Below are positions 17,431-25,182 of a stretch of DNA of 34,948 nt, in pieces. Source of the DNA: Myxococcales bacterium. GTDB lineage: Bacteria > Myxococcota_A > Polyangia > Nannocystales > Nannocystaceae. Below the pieces are notes generated by a model that had not been told where the DNA came from, ran no database searches, and saw only the letters and a list, made by a program, of their open reading frames with translations. A program made the position numbers and the translations under genes. Numbering within the stretch: position 1 is the first letter of the stretch; each line of letters starts with the position of its first letter. Location of the stretch: positions 1 to 34,948 of the forward strand of contig JAAZXR010000045.1 of assembly GCA_014240065.1 (NCBI GenBank), in the 5' to 3' direction.

Positions 17431-18627
17431 ATGAACACCAACAACTCCTTCGACGTGTACCTTAAAGATCTCGGCGACTGCGACGTCATGTCGGCAGATC
17501 TAGAACGCCAACGCGCAGCCCAGATCGCCGCGCTGCGCGAGCGCCGATGGCAAGTGGTCCTGGCACAACCCCACTTCGTCGAGAGCGTGCTCGATATCGC
17601 GAATCGACTGCTCCCTGCGCCCGTTCCCGAGGAGCTCGCGCAGCCCGCCCGAGACGCCGCCGTTGACCTCATCGTGCTTCGGAACAAGCGGACGCTTGAC
17701 GCATTGAACGCCGCAGGCTGGCTACTCAGCGAGCACCTCAGCGCCGCGGATCGAGATCAGGTCGTCGCCGACACAATTTTGGCCGACCTGACAACGCTGC
17801 AGCAGGGAACCAGCGATCCCACGTCGCTGAAGGTAGAGCTCCCCCGCGGCCGCGACCAGACATTCCGTCAATATGTCGTGAGGGTTCGACGCGCCGCGGA
17901 GGCGTTCTGGGTCGCCCGCCAGGCCTTCGCCAAGTCCAACCTTCGCCTGGTCGTCTCCATGGCGCGCCGAGTTGGACGGGGTCGCATGGCGATGCCAGAT
18001 CTCGTACAGGAGGGAAATATCGGCTTGATGCAGGCCATCGACCGATTCGACCACACCAAGGGCTTTCGGTTCTCAACCTATGGAGCTTGGTGGATTCGCC
18101 ACGCGATGAATCGCGCGCTCCAAAACAAGTCTCGCGAGATCCGGCTCCCCGTTCACGTACAAGACGCGCTCCACAAGGTCAATCGTGTGCGACGCGAATA
18201 CGAGGTGCTCCACGGCTGCCCGATACCGGTCGATGTTCTGGCAGAAGTCTGCGACCTCACCCCCGCGAAGATCGAGAAACTCGACCGCCATTATCTCATC
18301 AGCGAATATCCGGCGAGCCTCGACGTTGAGAGCAGCGACAACGGCGAGCGCGATCGTATCGAGATCGCCGTCGAGGATCGTCCAGCGCTCCCCAACGAGG
18401 CCCTGGAACACCGCGCGACCAATGAGGTCGTCTCCCAGGCGATGGAGCAGCTCCCCGAGATGGAGCAGATGATCTTGCGGATGCGTTTTGGACTCGACAC
18501 GGACCAATCGATGACGCTCCGCGAAATCGGGGAGCACTACTCCCTCAGTCGTGAGCGCATCCGCCAACTGCAAGAGCGCGCTCTTGGCCGCATTCGCTCC
18601 GCCCTGCACGCCCAAGAGCTCATGTAG
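17431..18627 (+). CDS. RNA polymerase sigma factor, RpoD/RpoS (sigma-70) family
   Basis: The 398-residue sigma factor has region 1.2 at its extreme N-terminus (FDVYLKDLGD). Region 2 is at about 165-240, including NLRLVVSMARR, DLVQEGNIGLMQAIDRFD and the promoter-melting FRFSTYGAWWIRHAMNRAL. Region 3 follows, then region 4 with a helix-turn-helix (LREIGEHYSLSRERIRQLQE) near 362-385. Region 1.1 is absent and about 110 residues of non-conserved sequence separate regions 1.2 and 2. This fits a group-2 (alternative, RpoS/SigB-C-D-like) factor better than the larger primary RpoD of these bacteria. AGGA nine bases upstream supports the ATG. It is convergent with the prepilin peptidase gene. Confidence 0.9.
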   Translation: MNTNNSFDVYLKDLGDCDVMSADLERQRAAQIAALRERRWQVVLAQPHFVESVLDIANRLLPAPVPEELAQPARDAAVDLIVLRNKRTLDALNAAGWLLSEHLSAADRDQVVADTILADLTTLQQGTSDPTSLKVELPRGRDQTFRQYVVRVRRAAEAFWVARQAFAKSNLRLVVSMARRVGRGRMAMPDLVQEGNIGLMQAIDRFDHTKGFRFSTYGAWWIRHAMNRALQNKSREIRLPVHVQDALHKVNRVRREYEVLHGCPIPVDVLAEVCDLTPAKIEKLDRHYLISEYPASLDVESSDNGERDRIEIAVEDRPALPNEALEHRATNEVVSQAMEQLPEMEQMILRMRFGLDTDQSMTLREIGEHYSLSRERIRQLQERALGRIRSALHAQELM

Positions 18628-18666
18628 CGAGCGCCGTCCGAGGCGTGGAACAGCGCTAAACTTCGC

Positions 18667-19566
18667 CTACAGCATCCGCTCAAGGCCGGAGACGGCGACA
18701 CCGATAAGCTCCGCGAGGGTGCTCGACAAGAGCAGCCACTCCAGGGAGGCGAGGGCGAGGAACGGACCAAACGGCACCCGCTGGGCCATGACCCCCTGCT
18801 CGTCCCCGGCGTCGGAGAGGAGTGGATCGCCCTCCTCCTCGATGACCTCCGACAGGTCTCGCGACGCGACACTGCGACCCAACGCGAGCAGCGGCACGGA
18901 GATCAGCAACCCCTGGATAGCGCCGCCGCCCACCGTCCAAGCGACACCGGCGGGCCCGAGCCATGCCCCCACCATCAGCATCAACTTGGCGTCTCCCAGG
19001 CCCAACGCCTCGATCCCACGGCGCCAGATGTAGAATTGCCGCAGCGCCGCGAACAACCCGCACGCGACGACGCCTGCGACCGCGCCATGCCACCACGGCC
19101 CTCCCCCAGGCCAATCGATGACCGCGTTGAAGAGGCATCCTAGCGCCGCCATGGGCAGCACGATTTCGTCGGGGATGAACCAATAGTCGAGATCGATGAA
19201 CACGATCGCCACGAGGGATAACGCGAACACGAACGATCCGAGCCACAGCAGGAGGCTCTCGTCGCCGCTCGCGAGGAGCAGCGGCGCGACCACAAACTTC
19301 ATGTACAAGGACAACGACAAGACCCCCCCGATCAACTCCACGACCATGTAGCGGGCGGAGAACGTCGCCCCGCATGCGCGGCATTTTCCACGCAGCAGCA
19401 GGTACGAGACGACCGGGATATTGTCGAACCACCGGACGGCCTCCCCACATTCGCCGCACCGCGACCCCCCCTTCACCACGCTCCGCTCGTGCGGCAACCG
19501 ATAGATGACGACGTTGACAAACGAGGCCCAAATCAACCCCCACACGAGCGCGAGCGCTCGCGCCAT
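18667..19566 (-). CDS. pilD: Type IV prepilin peptidase / N-methyltransferase (PilD/GspO)
   Basis: This polytopic inner-membrane enzyme cleaves the leader of type IV pilins or type II secretion pseudopilins and methylates the new N-terminus. The N-terminal zinc domain has two CxxC pairs (CGECG and CRACG) around the conserved VRWFDNIPVVSYL. The two catalytic aspartates are in FIDLDYWFIPDE and in the GxGD motif LGLGDAKLM. The C-terminal VPFGPFLALASL is also typical. I place the start at the ATG that gives MARALALVWGLIWASFVNVVIYRLP-like spacing. The open frame continues about 150 codons upstream, but that part is low-complexity basic sequence overlapping the divergent gene. A TTG at 19713 is an alternative. 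The 300-residue product is of normal size. Confidence 0.88.
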   Translation of the reverse strand: MARALALVWGLIWASFVNVVIYRLPHERSVVKGGSRCGECGEAVRWFDNIPVVSYLLLRGKCRACGATFSARYMVVELIGGVLSLSLYMKFVVAPLLLASGDESLLLWLGSFVFALSLVAIVFIDLDYWFIPDEIVLPMAALGCLFNAVIDWPGGGPWWHGAVAGVVACGLFAALRQFYIWRRGIEALGLGDAKLMLMVGAWLGPAGVAWTVGGGAIQGLLISVPLLALGRSVASRDLSEVIEEEGDPLLSDAGDEQGVMAQRVPFGPFLALASLEWLLLSSTLAELIGVAVSGLERML

Positions 19567-19742
19567 CGGGGTCAGCGCCAGCGCGCGCCACTCGTTGATC
19601 GCGTACTGGAACGCCGACCACTCCCCAAATCCTGAGAGTTCGGCGCACCCGCGCGCGACGCATTGAGAAATCTGCACCGGCCCAGAGTACGTGCTTCGAT
19701 AGGGATCGGCCAAACTTGATTTATCGGGTAGGTTCAGCCCTG

Positions 19743-20807
19743 GTGACTCGGCCTGACGCAATCTGCCACGCGACCGCGCCCTCGTCGTGCGACCACGCGC
19801 GACTGCGCTCCTGCCGCGGGCGGCGGCGAGTGTCGGCGTCGCTCCTGCTTTGTCTCTCGAACATCGGATGCGGTGGCCGAGATTCTCCCCGCGATCCACC
19901 GACGGAGGAGGCTCCACTCGCGGCGGTCGAGGATGAACAAGTCCGCCCCTTGGACGCGATCCCCCTGCCCCAGAGCTCGACGCAATTGATCTCGCGACTC
20001 GGCGAGTCCCACGCCGCTGCGCGGGCACGAATTGGATCCCACGCCCTCCGCTGCTCCGTGAACATCGAGGTCACCCCCAACGTCCCCCGCGAGTATCCCC
20101 CCGCCGGGGGAGAGGTCGCGTTGCCCGTGTCTGTACGAGACGATTTCGAGCTGGACTACCGGCGAGGTTCGCAGTCGAACGGGGACACGAGCGCGGCCCT
20201 TGACGGCGAGGGGATCCGATTGCTGCAGCAGGACTCCCGCGGTAACACACGCGAAGTCCGGACCGACGGTGAGCGCGTCTTCGTGCGCTTCCACGACCGC
20301 GCGTGGGTCCACCATCTGCGAGACAGCGCGCTCCTCGATACCTGGCTCAGCGATTCTTTCCACTGCGTCTTTGACGTCGTGTCACTCGCTGGACCTGGCC
20401 TCGTCATGCGCCCACAACCTCCCCAAGCAGGAGCCGACCGGCGACGAGTTCGCTACGATCTTGGGCTCCGCGACGACAGCCCCCGCCCGATGGCGGGATC
20501 GCCAGACGATCCCTCCGCGCCGAGTTCTTGGCGTTCAGGCGCCGTCATCACTCGAATTTCGGGCAACATCTCACTCGACCGCGCCACGGGGACTTGGGAC
20601 GAGGCCGTGATCGACCTCGAGTTCCGCGCCCGCCCGCGCGAGGCCCGCGCCGGCGGCGCCACCGGCCACATACGAGTGGAGGCGACCCTGGAAGCACGCG
20701 CGACGCCGCCTCGATGGCCGATCCCGGAGGGCTCGACCCCCATGCCGACCCGACGCAGACTGACCCACGAAGCTCAAACTCTCCTCGACGGCCTTGCCCG
20801 CCCCTGA
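19743..20807 (+). CDS. Putative lipoprotein of unknown function
   Basis: I do not recognise this protein. From the GTG chosen here an arginine-rich stretch (CRGRRRV) precedes a short hydrophobic segment ending in LSNIGCGG, which resembles a lipoprotein signal with C43 as the lipidated residue, although Asn at -3 is atypical. The mature part looks beta-rich, with alternating stretches such as GERVFVRFHDRAWVHHL and VITRISGNISLDRATGTWDE, and a Pro-rich acidic spacer after the cysteine. Starts at TTG 19716 or a later GTG directly before SASLLL are also possible. It is divergent from the prepilin peptidase and lies just upstream of rsfS, so it may be the first gene of that transcript. Confidence 0.6.
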   Translation: MTRPDAICHATAPSSCDHARLRSCRGRRRVSASLLLCLSNIGCGGRDSPRDPPTEEAPLAAVEDEQVRPLDAIPLPQSSTQLISRLGESHAAARARIGSHALRCSVNIEVTPNVPREYPPAGGEVALPVSVRDDFELDYRRGSQSNGDTSAALDGEGIRLLQQDSRGNTREVRTDGERVFVRFHDRAWVHHLRDSALLDTWLSDSFHCVFDVVSLAGPGLVMRPQPPQAGADRRRVRYDLGLRDDSPRPMAGSPDDPSAPSSWRSGAVITRISGNISLDRATGTWDEAVIDLEFRARPREARAGGATGHIRVEATLEARATPPRWPIPEGSTPMPTRRRLTHEAQTLLDGLARP

Positions 20808-20829
20808 AAGGTCGGGATACAAGCGTGCC

Positions 20830-21408
20830 GTGACGAGCGAAAAGCAATGGACCGAGGCGCAGCTCCCCGATCCGCTACGCGCCGCCCTCGCAGCGGCGAT
20901 CGACAAGAAGGCGCGCTGTCCAGTCGTCCTCCGCTTGAACGAGATCGCTGGATACACCGACTACGTGCTCTTGCTGTCGGGGCGCTCCGAACGGCACGTG
21001 CAGGGCATCACTGACGGCATCCTCGACGCGCTCGCGAAGCTGAAGGTTAAACCCATGGGAACGGATGGGCTCTCCGAGCACACCTGGGATCTCCTCGACT
21101 ACGACGACTTCCTCGTGCACGTGTTTTTTCACCCCGTGCGTACCTTCTACAACCTCGAGCGCATGTGGAGCGACGCCCCCCGCGTGCCGCTAGACCTCCC
21201 CGACGAGGTGCACGACGAGAGCGACCTGCTCGGGCTCGCGCCACCGGACCCGATGCCAGGATTTCGCGGCACGTCAGAGTTTGGCGGGTTCGCGGATGAA
21301 TTTGATGACGACGATGTCCCACCAAGCCAGCGCCTGGCGAAGCCCGACGACGCGCCTCCCGCTGATCCCCCCCCCGATCAAGGGGACGACGCCCTGTTCG
21401 ACGAGTAG
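20830..21408 (+). CDS. rsfS: Ribosomal silencing factor RsfS (YbeB family) with long acidic tail
   Basis: RsfS binds ribosomal protein uL14 and blocks joining of the 30S and 50S subunits when nutrients are scarce. The RsfS core covers about the first 120 residues and contains DYVLLLSGRSERHVQGI, GLSEHTWDLLDYDDFLVHVF and RTFYNLERMWSDAPRV, all typical of the family. A further 70 residues rich in Asp and Pro (EFDDDDVPPS and similar) extend well beyond the usual length of about 105-130. The GTG start gives MTSEKQWTEAQ. An upstream TTG at 20794 would overlap the previous gene. Three bases separate its stop from rlmH, the classic rsfS-rlmH pair. Confidence 0.9.
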   Translation: MTSEKQWTEAQLPDPLRAALAAAIDKKARCPVVLRLNEIAGYTDYVLLLSGRSERHVQGITDGILDALAKLKVKPMGTDGLSEHTWDLLDYDDFLVHVFFHPVRTFYNLERMWSDAPRVPLDLPDEVHDESDLLGLAPPDPMPGFRGTSEFGGFADEFDDDDVPPSQRLAKPDDAPPADPPPDQGDDALFDE

Positions 21409-21411
21409 CAC

Positions 21412-21831
21412 GTGAAGCTGTGTCTGTTGGTGGTCGGCAAGCTCAAAGATCGTGGTCTTCGTGATCACGAGGCGGCGTTCGCCCTGCGCATGCGGGCCCC
21501 GCTCCCCTTGGAGATCCGAGAGTTCAAGAGCAGCGAGGCCATGCGGTCGAAGCTCACCGCTCCGACTGTGTTGTTGGATGAACGAGGTGAGCAGATCACG
21601 AGCAGGGAACTCTCGGACTGGATCAGCGCCTACCGCGACGCTGGCACCGCACGATTGAACTTCGCCATCGGGGACGCGCACGGGTTTACGGACGAGCAAC
21701 GGTCCCAAGCATCGAAGGTGATGGCCCTGTCTCGCCTCACCTTGCCCCACCGACTCGCGCGCATCTTGATGGTCGAACAGCTGTACCGCGCGAGCACGAT
21801 CCTGGAGGGGCACCCCTACCACCACGAGTAG
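21412..21831 (+). CDS. rlmH: 23S rRNA (pseudouridine-1915 N3)-methyltransferase RlmH
   Basis: This SPOUT-class methyltransferase modifies pseudouridine 1915 in helix 69 of 23S rRNA, using S-adenosylmethionine on assembled ribosomes. Visible family motifs are LLDERGEQITSRELSDWI, the glycine loop FAIGDAHGF (usually GGAxG), and the C-terminal knot LSRLTLPHRLARILMVEQLYRA followed by GHPYHHE. The length of 139 residues is slightly below the usual 155, the difference being near the N-terminus. It starts with GTG three bases after rsfS, so the two are almost certainly co-transcribed. Confidence 0.92.
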   Translation: MKLCLLVVGKLKDRGLRDHEAAFALRMRAPLPLEIREFKSSEAMRSKLTAPTVLLDERGEQITSRELSDWISAYRDAGTARLNFAIGDAHGFTDEQRSQASKVMALSRLTLPHRLARILMVEQLYRASTILEGHPYHHE

Positions 21832-21868
21832 GCCGCTCGACGCGCCCTGAGAGGAGCATCACGTGAGA

Positions 21869-21891
21869 CGAACACCCGCCGCGGGTGTTCG
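21869..21891. other. Perfect 10-bp inverted repeat between rlmH and the thiolase gene
   Basis: The arms CGAACACCCG and CGGGTGTTCG flank a three-base loop. No T-tract follows on either strand, so it is not a standard terminator. It could be an operator or a structured 5' leader. GAGGAG followed six bases later by a GTG (21863) lies immediately upstream, but the frame opened there overlaps the thiolase out of phase. Confidence 0.6.
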
Positions 21892-21941
21892 CCGCCCGCG
21901 CCTCGAAATCATCCCTCATACTGAGGCCGCCGGAAGACCCT

Positions 21942-23129
21942 ATGAAGTTCGAACGATCATTTATTCCCTCCCGAGGCGCGTGGTCCTCTCCTTTCTGCAA
22001 GTGGCAAGGTACGTTCGCGACGCTGCATCCGCTGCGGTTCGCGGCCGATGTCACGCGCAAGGCCCTCGCCGCCCGCGACGTCCCCGTGGAGGAGATCGAT
22101 GACCTCGTGCTCGGATGGACCATCCCGTCCAAACAGTCATTTTACGGCACCCCGTGGCTGGCCGGGCTGATCGGCGCGCCGGGCCTCAGCGGCGCCATGA
22201 TCAGCCAAGCGTGCGCCACCTCCGTCGCAGCCGCGACGCACGCGGCCGCGCGCGTCGAGACCGGCGCTTGTCGCTCAAGCCTGGTCGTCCTCGCGGACAA
22301 GACCAGCAACGGGCCCAACGTCTACTACCCCAACCCAAAGGGAATGGGCGGTACCGGCGACACGGAAAACTGGGTCGTCGATTCTTTCAACCACGACCCG
22401 TGGGCGAAGAACGCCATGATCCAGACCGCCGAGAACGTCGCGAAGGAAGAGAATATCTCTCGCGACGAACAAGAATCCCTCACCGTCCGCCGCTATGAGC
22501 AATACCGAGCGGCGCTTGAGAGCGACTTCGCCGCACACTTCATGGTCGCCCCGTACGAGGTCAACCCGAACGGACGACGGGTCCTGGCGACCGTGACTCA
22601 TGACGAAGGGATCGTCGAGACCACCGCCGCCGGACTCCAGAAGCTGCGCCCCGTCCTCCCCGATGGCACCGTGACCTTCGGCGCCCAGACCCACCCCGCA
22701 GATGGAAACGCGGGCATGCTGATCTGCACGCAAGAGGCCGCCCGCTCCCTGGGCGGCGGTGAAGAACCGATCCAGCTGCTCTCCGCGGGGCACGCCCGCG
22801 TCGAGAAGGGGCGCATGGCGAAGGCGGTGGTGCCGGCGGCCGAGCGCGCGCTCCAAGCCGCTGGAATCTCCGCGTCGGACTGCGCGGTCATCAAGACTCA
22901 CAACCCGTTCGCGGTCAACGACATCTACTTCGCACGCGAGCTCGGCATCGACCGCGACGCCTTCAATAACAACGGGTCGTCCTTGATCTACGGCCACCCG
23001 CAAGCGCCGACGGGCGCCCGCCTCATCGCCGAGGCGATCGCGGAGGCGCGCCTCAACGGCGGCGGCTACGTCCTGTTTGCGGGATGCGCCGCCGGTGACA
23101 CCGCGGCCGCCCTGGTGTTGAGGGCATAA
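21942..23129 (+). CDS. Thiolase family protein (acetyl-CoA acetyltransferase-like)
   Basis: This 395-residue condensing enzyme belongs to the thiolase superfamily, which forms or cleaves beta-ketoacyl-CoA. Catalytic C91 lies in ISQACATSVAAATHAA. The HNPFAVND segment replaces the classical NEAFA motif, the catalytic His is in YGHPQAPTGAR, and the second Cys is in FAGCAAGDTAAALVL rather than the usual CGGGG loop. The N-terminus (IPSRGAWSSPFCKWQGTFATLH) fits a divergent subgroup of thiolases. I chose the ATG with GGAAG upstream over an in-frame GTG 57 bases earlier. Substrate and pathway (fatty acid oxidation or ketone metabolism) cannot be told from sequence. Its TAA lies within the A-tract of the opposite-strand terminator. 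Confidence 0.85.
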   Translation: MKFERSFIPSRGAWSSPFCKWQGTFATLHPLRFAADVTRKALAARDVPVEEIDDLVLGWTIPSKQSFYGTPWLAGLIGAPGLSGAMISQACATSVAAATHAAARVETGACRSSLVVLADKTSNGPNVYYPNPKGMGGTGDTENWVVDSFNHDPWAKNAMIQTAENVAKEENISRDEQESLTVRRYEQYRAALESDFAAHFMVAPYEVNPNGRRVLATVTHDEGIVETTAAGLQKLRPVLPDGTVTFGAQTHPADGNAGMLICTQEAARSLGGGEEPIQLLSAGHARVEKGRMAKAVVPAAERALQAAGISASDCAVIKTHNPFAVNDIYFARELGIDRDAFNNNGSSLIYGHPQAPTGARLIAEAIAEARLNGGGYVLFAGCAAGDTAAALVLRA

Positions 23130-23157
23130 AAAAAGGCCTCCACCAATGGTGAAGGCC
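23128..23157 (-). terminator. Intrinsic terminator for leftward transcription
   Basis: On the minus strand a 10-base stem (GGCCTTCACC / GGTGGAGGCC, one mismatch) with a three-base loop is followed by seven T residues. The T-run overlaps the stop codon of the convergent thiolase gene. It lies 66 bp past the stop of the small minus-strand gene and should end that transcript. The plus strand lacks a T-run here. Confidence 0.85.
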
Positions 23158-23223
23158 CACGCCTCCCGACTCGCTCCTCCTCTCCGCCCGAGAACAGGGA
23201 CCGCGTCGTAGGAGCGTACCGAC

Positions 23224-23736
23224 CTATGCCGCGTACACCCCCGATGGGGCGCTCGCCGAGCGCAGTTCCCAAGTTGGGCTCGACGTGAGTTGAGGTGCAA
23301 GTTCGACCCCCATCTCATACCTCAACGCCGTCGAGCCTCTGGCTCGACGGACCTCCACGAATAACGTGACAAACTCACTGTCGCCACGGCCGCGGCCACG
23401 AAAGCCCACCGTCGCGAGGACCTCCAGCGGCTCGCCCAACTTCACCTGAGGCCCGAGCTCTTTCAGCGCCGTGACACCAAACACTCGGACATGATCCGAG
23501 ATTCCTCGCAGTGAAGAGGACACGGCGTCCGCGCTGCGCTGCACCACCGTCTCCGTAGGTGCGTACTGGCTGTTCGAAACGAACCCCAAGAGGCGCGACA
23601 TCTCCACGGCGCTCGGCTCCCCCTCGGCGGCGACCATTCGCTCTCGCTCCACAGCCGCGACGTCTCCTGCGTCGACCCGGATTCTCGAGCTCGTAATGCT
23701 CTGTCCTACATTCAGTCTCAATGTGATCCCGTGCAT
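23224..23736 (-). CDS. Hypothetical protein, 170 residues
   Basis: I do not recognise this protein. The ATG start is well supported by AGGAG seven bases upstream, and the gene ends before a strong intrinsic terminator, so it is very likely an expressed single-gene unit. The protein has no signal peptide or membrane segment. It begins MHGITLRLNVGQSITSSRIRV-like with probable beta strands, has a charged helical stretch (DVAAVERERMVAAEGE), and then another beta-rich part (FVTLFVEVRRARG). The frame stays open for 92 codons upstream to 24012, but that part lies in AT-rich sequence with different codon use. An earlier start is therefore less likely but not excluded. Confidence 0.7.
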   Translation of the reverse strand: MHGITLRLNVGQSITSSRIRVDAGDVAAVERERMVAAEGEPSAVEMSRLLGFVSNSQYAPTETVVQRSADAVSSSLRGISDHVRVFGVTALKELGPQVKLGEPLEVLATVGFRGRGRGDSEFVTLFVEVRRARGSTALRYEMGVELAPQLTSSPTWELRSASAPSGVYAA

Positions 23737-24012
23737 GATGGAACTCCTCTCTATCCTTTGTGACGCGGTTTTGGACCCTGAGCCACGCCCGTTTAGATTT
23801 TTGTCAACGAAGTTGACCAGATTCCGGACGCTCCTCGCTTTTAGTGAATTGAGCAAAGAATCCCACGTATTGCCTGTCAGATGCGTATCTCTTTTTTTTT
23901 CTCCCACGGTGTCCTGCAATTTTTCCAGCCACCGCCGATTTTTGCGCGAGATCTCATGAGATCTACTTTGAGATCTCCTGCAACAGTATGCGACCAATGG
24001 CGATAGAACCAT
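23737..24012. other. AT-rich divergent intergenic region
   Basis: This 276-bp stretch separates the hypothetical gene and comF and is clearly richer in A and T than its surroundings, including a run of ten T residues near 23892. A TTGACA lies on the minus strand at 23807-23802 but without a good -10 at 16-18 bp. Three GAGATCT motifs lie at the comF-proximal end. I see no convincing gene on either strand. Confidence 0.6.
23948..23977. promoter_or_regulatory. Cluster of three GAGATCT motifs including a 16-bp palindrome
   Basis: GAGATCTC occurs at 23948-23955, GAGATCTA at 23958-23965 and GAGATCTC at 23970-23977, spaced 10 and 12 bp apart, about one helical turn each. The first two form the perfect 16-bp palindrome AGATCTCATGAGATCT. 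This looks like a multi-site operator for a dimeric regulator controlling comF, the divergent gene, or both. The regulator is unknown. Confidence 0.5.
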
Positions 24013-24645
24013 ATGTTCCTCTCCTCATCTCCCCCTCGAGCCTGCGGCGCTTGCTGCCGTCTGCTCCTCACCTCAAGCACCTCGGGCCTGTGCCAGACAT
24101 GCGTCGAAGACTGCACCGAAGTGGCGCACGATCACGGATCGAGAGTCAACGCCTTGTTCGCCTACGAGGGCTCCCTCAAGGCCCCGCTCGCGCGGCTTAA
24201 ATACAGCCGCGAGTTCGGCGTCGCGCGGCTGTTCGCTGACCTCCTCGCGCCCCGCATCGCCGCGCTCGCGCGAGGACGCAGCGTTGTGATCGTCCCTGTA
24301 CCGATGAGCCCCACCCGCAGGTTATCGCGGGGCTGCAACCACACCGAGTTGATCGCCCAGTGGCTCCCGCTCGCCCAGCTCGGCGCGACGCTGCTCCCGC
24401 GCGGCGTCTTGACCCGCGCCCACCGCCCCGCGCAGGTGGGGTTGTCACGAGCGCAGCGGCTCCGCAACACCTCCGGCGCCTTCTCCCTGCGGGCCCGCGC
24501 CCAGGCGTCCTTGCGCGGCGAGACCGTGCTCGTCCTCGACGATGTCATCTCGACGGGGGCGACCCTCCAAGGCTGTTTTGAGGCGCTGAGCCGCACAGGA
24601 GCCGACGAATTCCAAGGACTTGCCCTGCTGCGCCGCGTTGCGTAG
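24013..24645 (+). CDS. comF: ComF family phosphoribosyltransferase-like protein
   Basis: The 210-residue protein has the ComF layout. An N-terminal zinc-finger-like part (CGACC and CQTC near 11-30) comes first. The core contains IVPVPMSPTRRLSRGCNHTELIA and the HRPAQVGLSRAQRLRNTSGAF segment. The PRPP-binding loop VLVLDDVISTGATLQGC is at about 172-188. ComF proteins (GntX/YhgH in E. coli) are linked to DNA uptake during natural transformation, probably acting in the cytosol with the helicase ComFA or PriA. The biochemical activity is unproven. The gene lies one base before smpB, suggesting joint transcription. The ATG is the first in frame, without a strong Shine-Dalgarno sequence. Confidence 0.87.
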   Translation: MFLSSSPPRACGACCRLLLTSSTSGLCQTCVEDCTEVAHDHGSRVNALFAYEGSLKAPLARLKYSREFGVARLFADLLAPRIAALARGRSVVIVPVPMSPTRRLSRGCNHTELIAQWLPLAQLGATLLPRGVLTRAHRPAQVGLSRAQRLRNTSGAFSLRARAQASLRGETVLVLDDVISTGATLQGCFEALSRTGADEFQGLALLRRVA

Positions 24646-24646
24646 C

Positions 24647-25138
24647 GTGGCGGTGTTGGCTGCAGGCAAGACAAAGAAAACCACCCCTGGCTTGCTGGTG
24701 GAGAATCGAAAAGCGCGGCACGAGTACCACCTCATCGAGGAGTACGAGGCGGGCCTCTCCCTCGTGGGCAGTGAGGTCAAGTCGATCCGCGACCGCAAGA
24801 TCAGCCTCGCGGAGGCGTTCTGTCAGTTCTTTGGTGATGAGCTGTACCTTATGCAGGCGCACATCGCCGAATACACGAACGCCCACGCGCGGAATCACGA
24901 GCCGCTTCGAAGACGAAAATTGCTCCTGAAGCGGAAAGAACTCGATACGATTCGCGACGCGGTGAAGCTCCAAGGGGTTACGGTGATTCCCACAAAGGTC
25001 TACTTGAAGGACCGACGGATCAAGCTAGGCATCGCGCTCGGCAAGGGCAAAAAGCTGCACGACAAGCGCGCTTCGATTCGCGAGCGAGAACAAAAACGAG
25101 AGATGGATCGCGCGCGGCGACGCGACGACATCTCGTAG
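24647..25138 (+). CDS. smpB: SsrA-binding protein SmpB
   Basis: SmpB binds tmRNA and brings it to stalled ribosomes for trans-translation. Family motifs are LLVENRKARHEYHLIEEYEAG, LSLVGSEVKSIRDRKISL, RRRKLLLKRKELDTI and VTVIPTKVYLKDRRIKLGI, and the tail KGKKLHDKRASIREREQKRE is basic and helical as required in the decoding site. The length of 163 residues is normal. The GTG start follows the comF stop by one base, and a further GTG two codons on is equally possible. The tmRNA gene itself is not in this window. Confidence 0.94.
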   Translation: MAVLAAGKTKKTTPGLLVENRKARHEYHLIEEYEAGLSLVGSEVKSIRDRKISLAEAFCQFFGDELYLMQAHIAEYTNAHARNHEPLRRRKLLLKRKELDTIRDAVKLQGVTVIPTKVYLKDRRIKLGIALGKGKKLHDKRASIREREQKREMDRARRRDDIS

Positions 25139-25182
25139 ATTCCCCGCCCCCCGAGCCCCGCTCAGCGGCGCGCGGGGATGCT

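Noticed and set aside
19567-20028. N-terminal extension of the prepilin peptidase frame
   Set aside because: It encodes basic low-complexity sequence, overlaps the divergent lipoprotein gene, and makes the protein far longer than the family.
21863-22102. 79-codon frame with a good Shine-Dalgarno sequence before the thiolase
   Set aside because: Most of it overlaps the thiolase out of frame and encodes Arg-rich sequence. It is kept only as a possible leader in the findings, not as a gene.
22275-23318. 347-codon minus-strand frame across the thiolase gene
   Set aside because: The thiolase on the plus strand has its catalytic motifs intact, and the antisense product is unlike any family.
23737-24012. 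92-codon upstream extension of the orphan gene
   Set aside because: AGGAG directly before the ATG at 23736 decides for the shorter form, and the extension lies in AT-rich DNA. It is not fully excluded.
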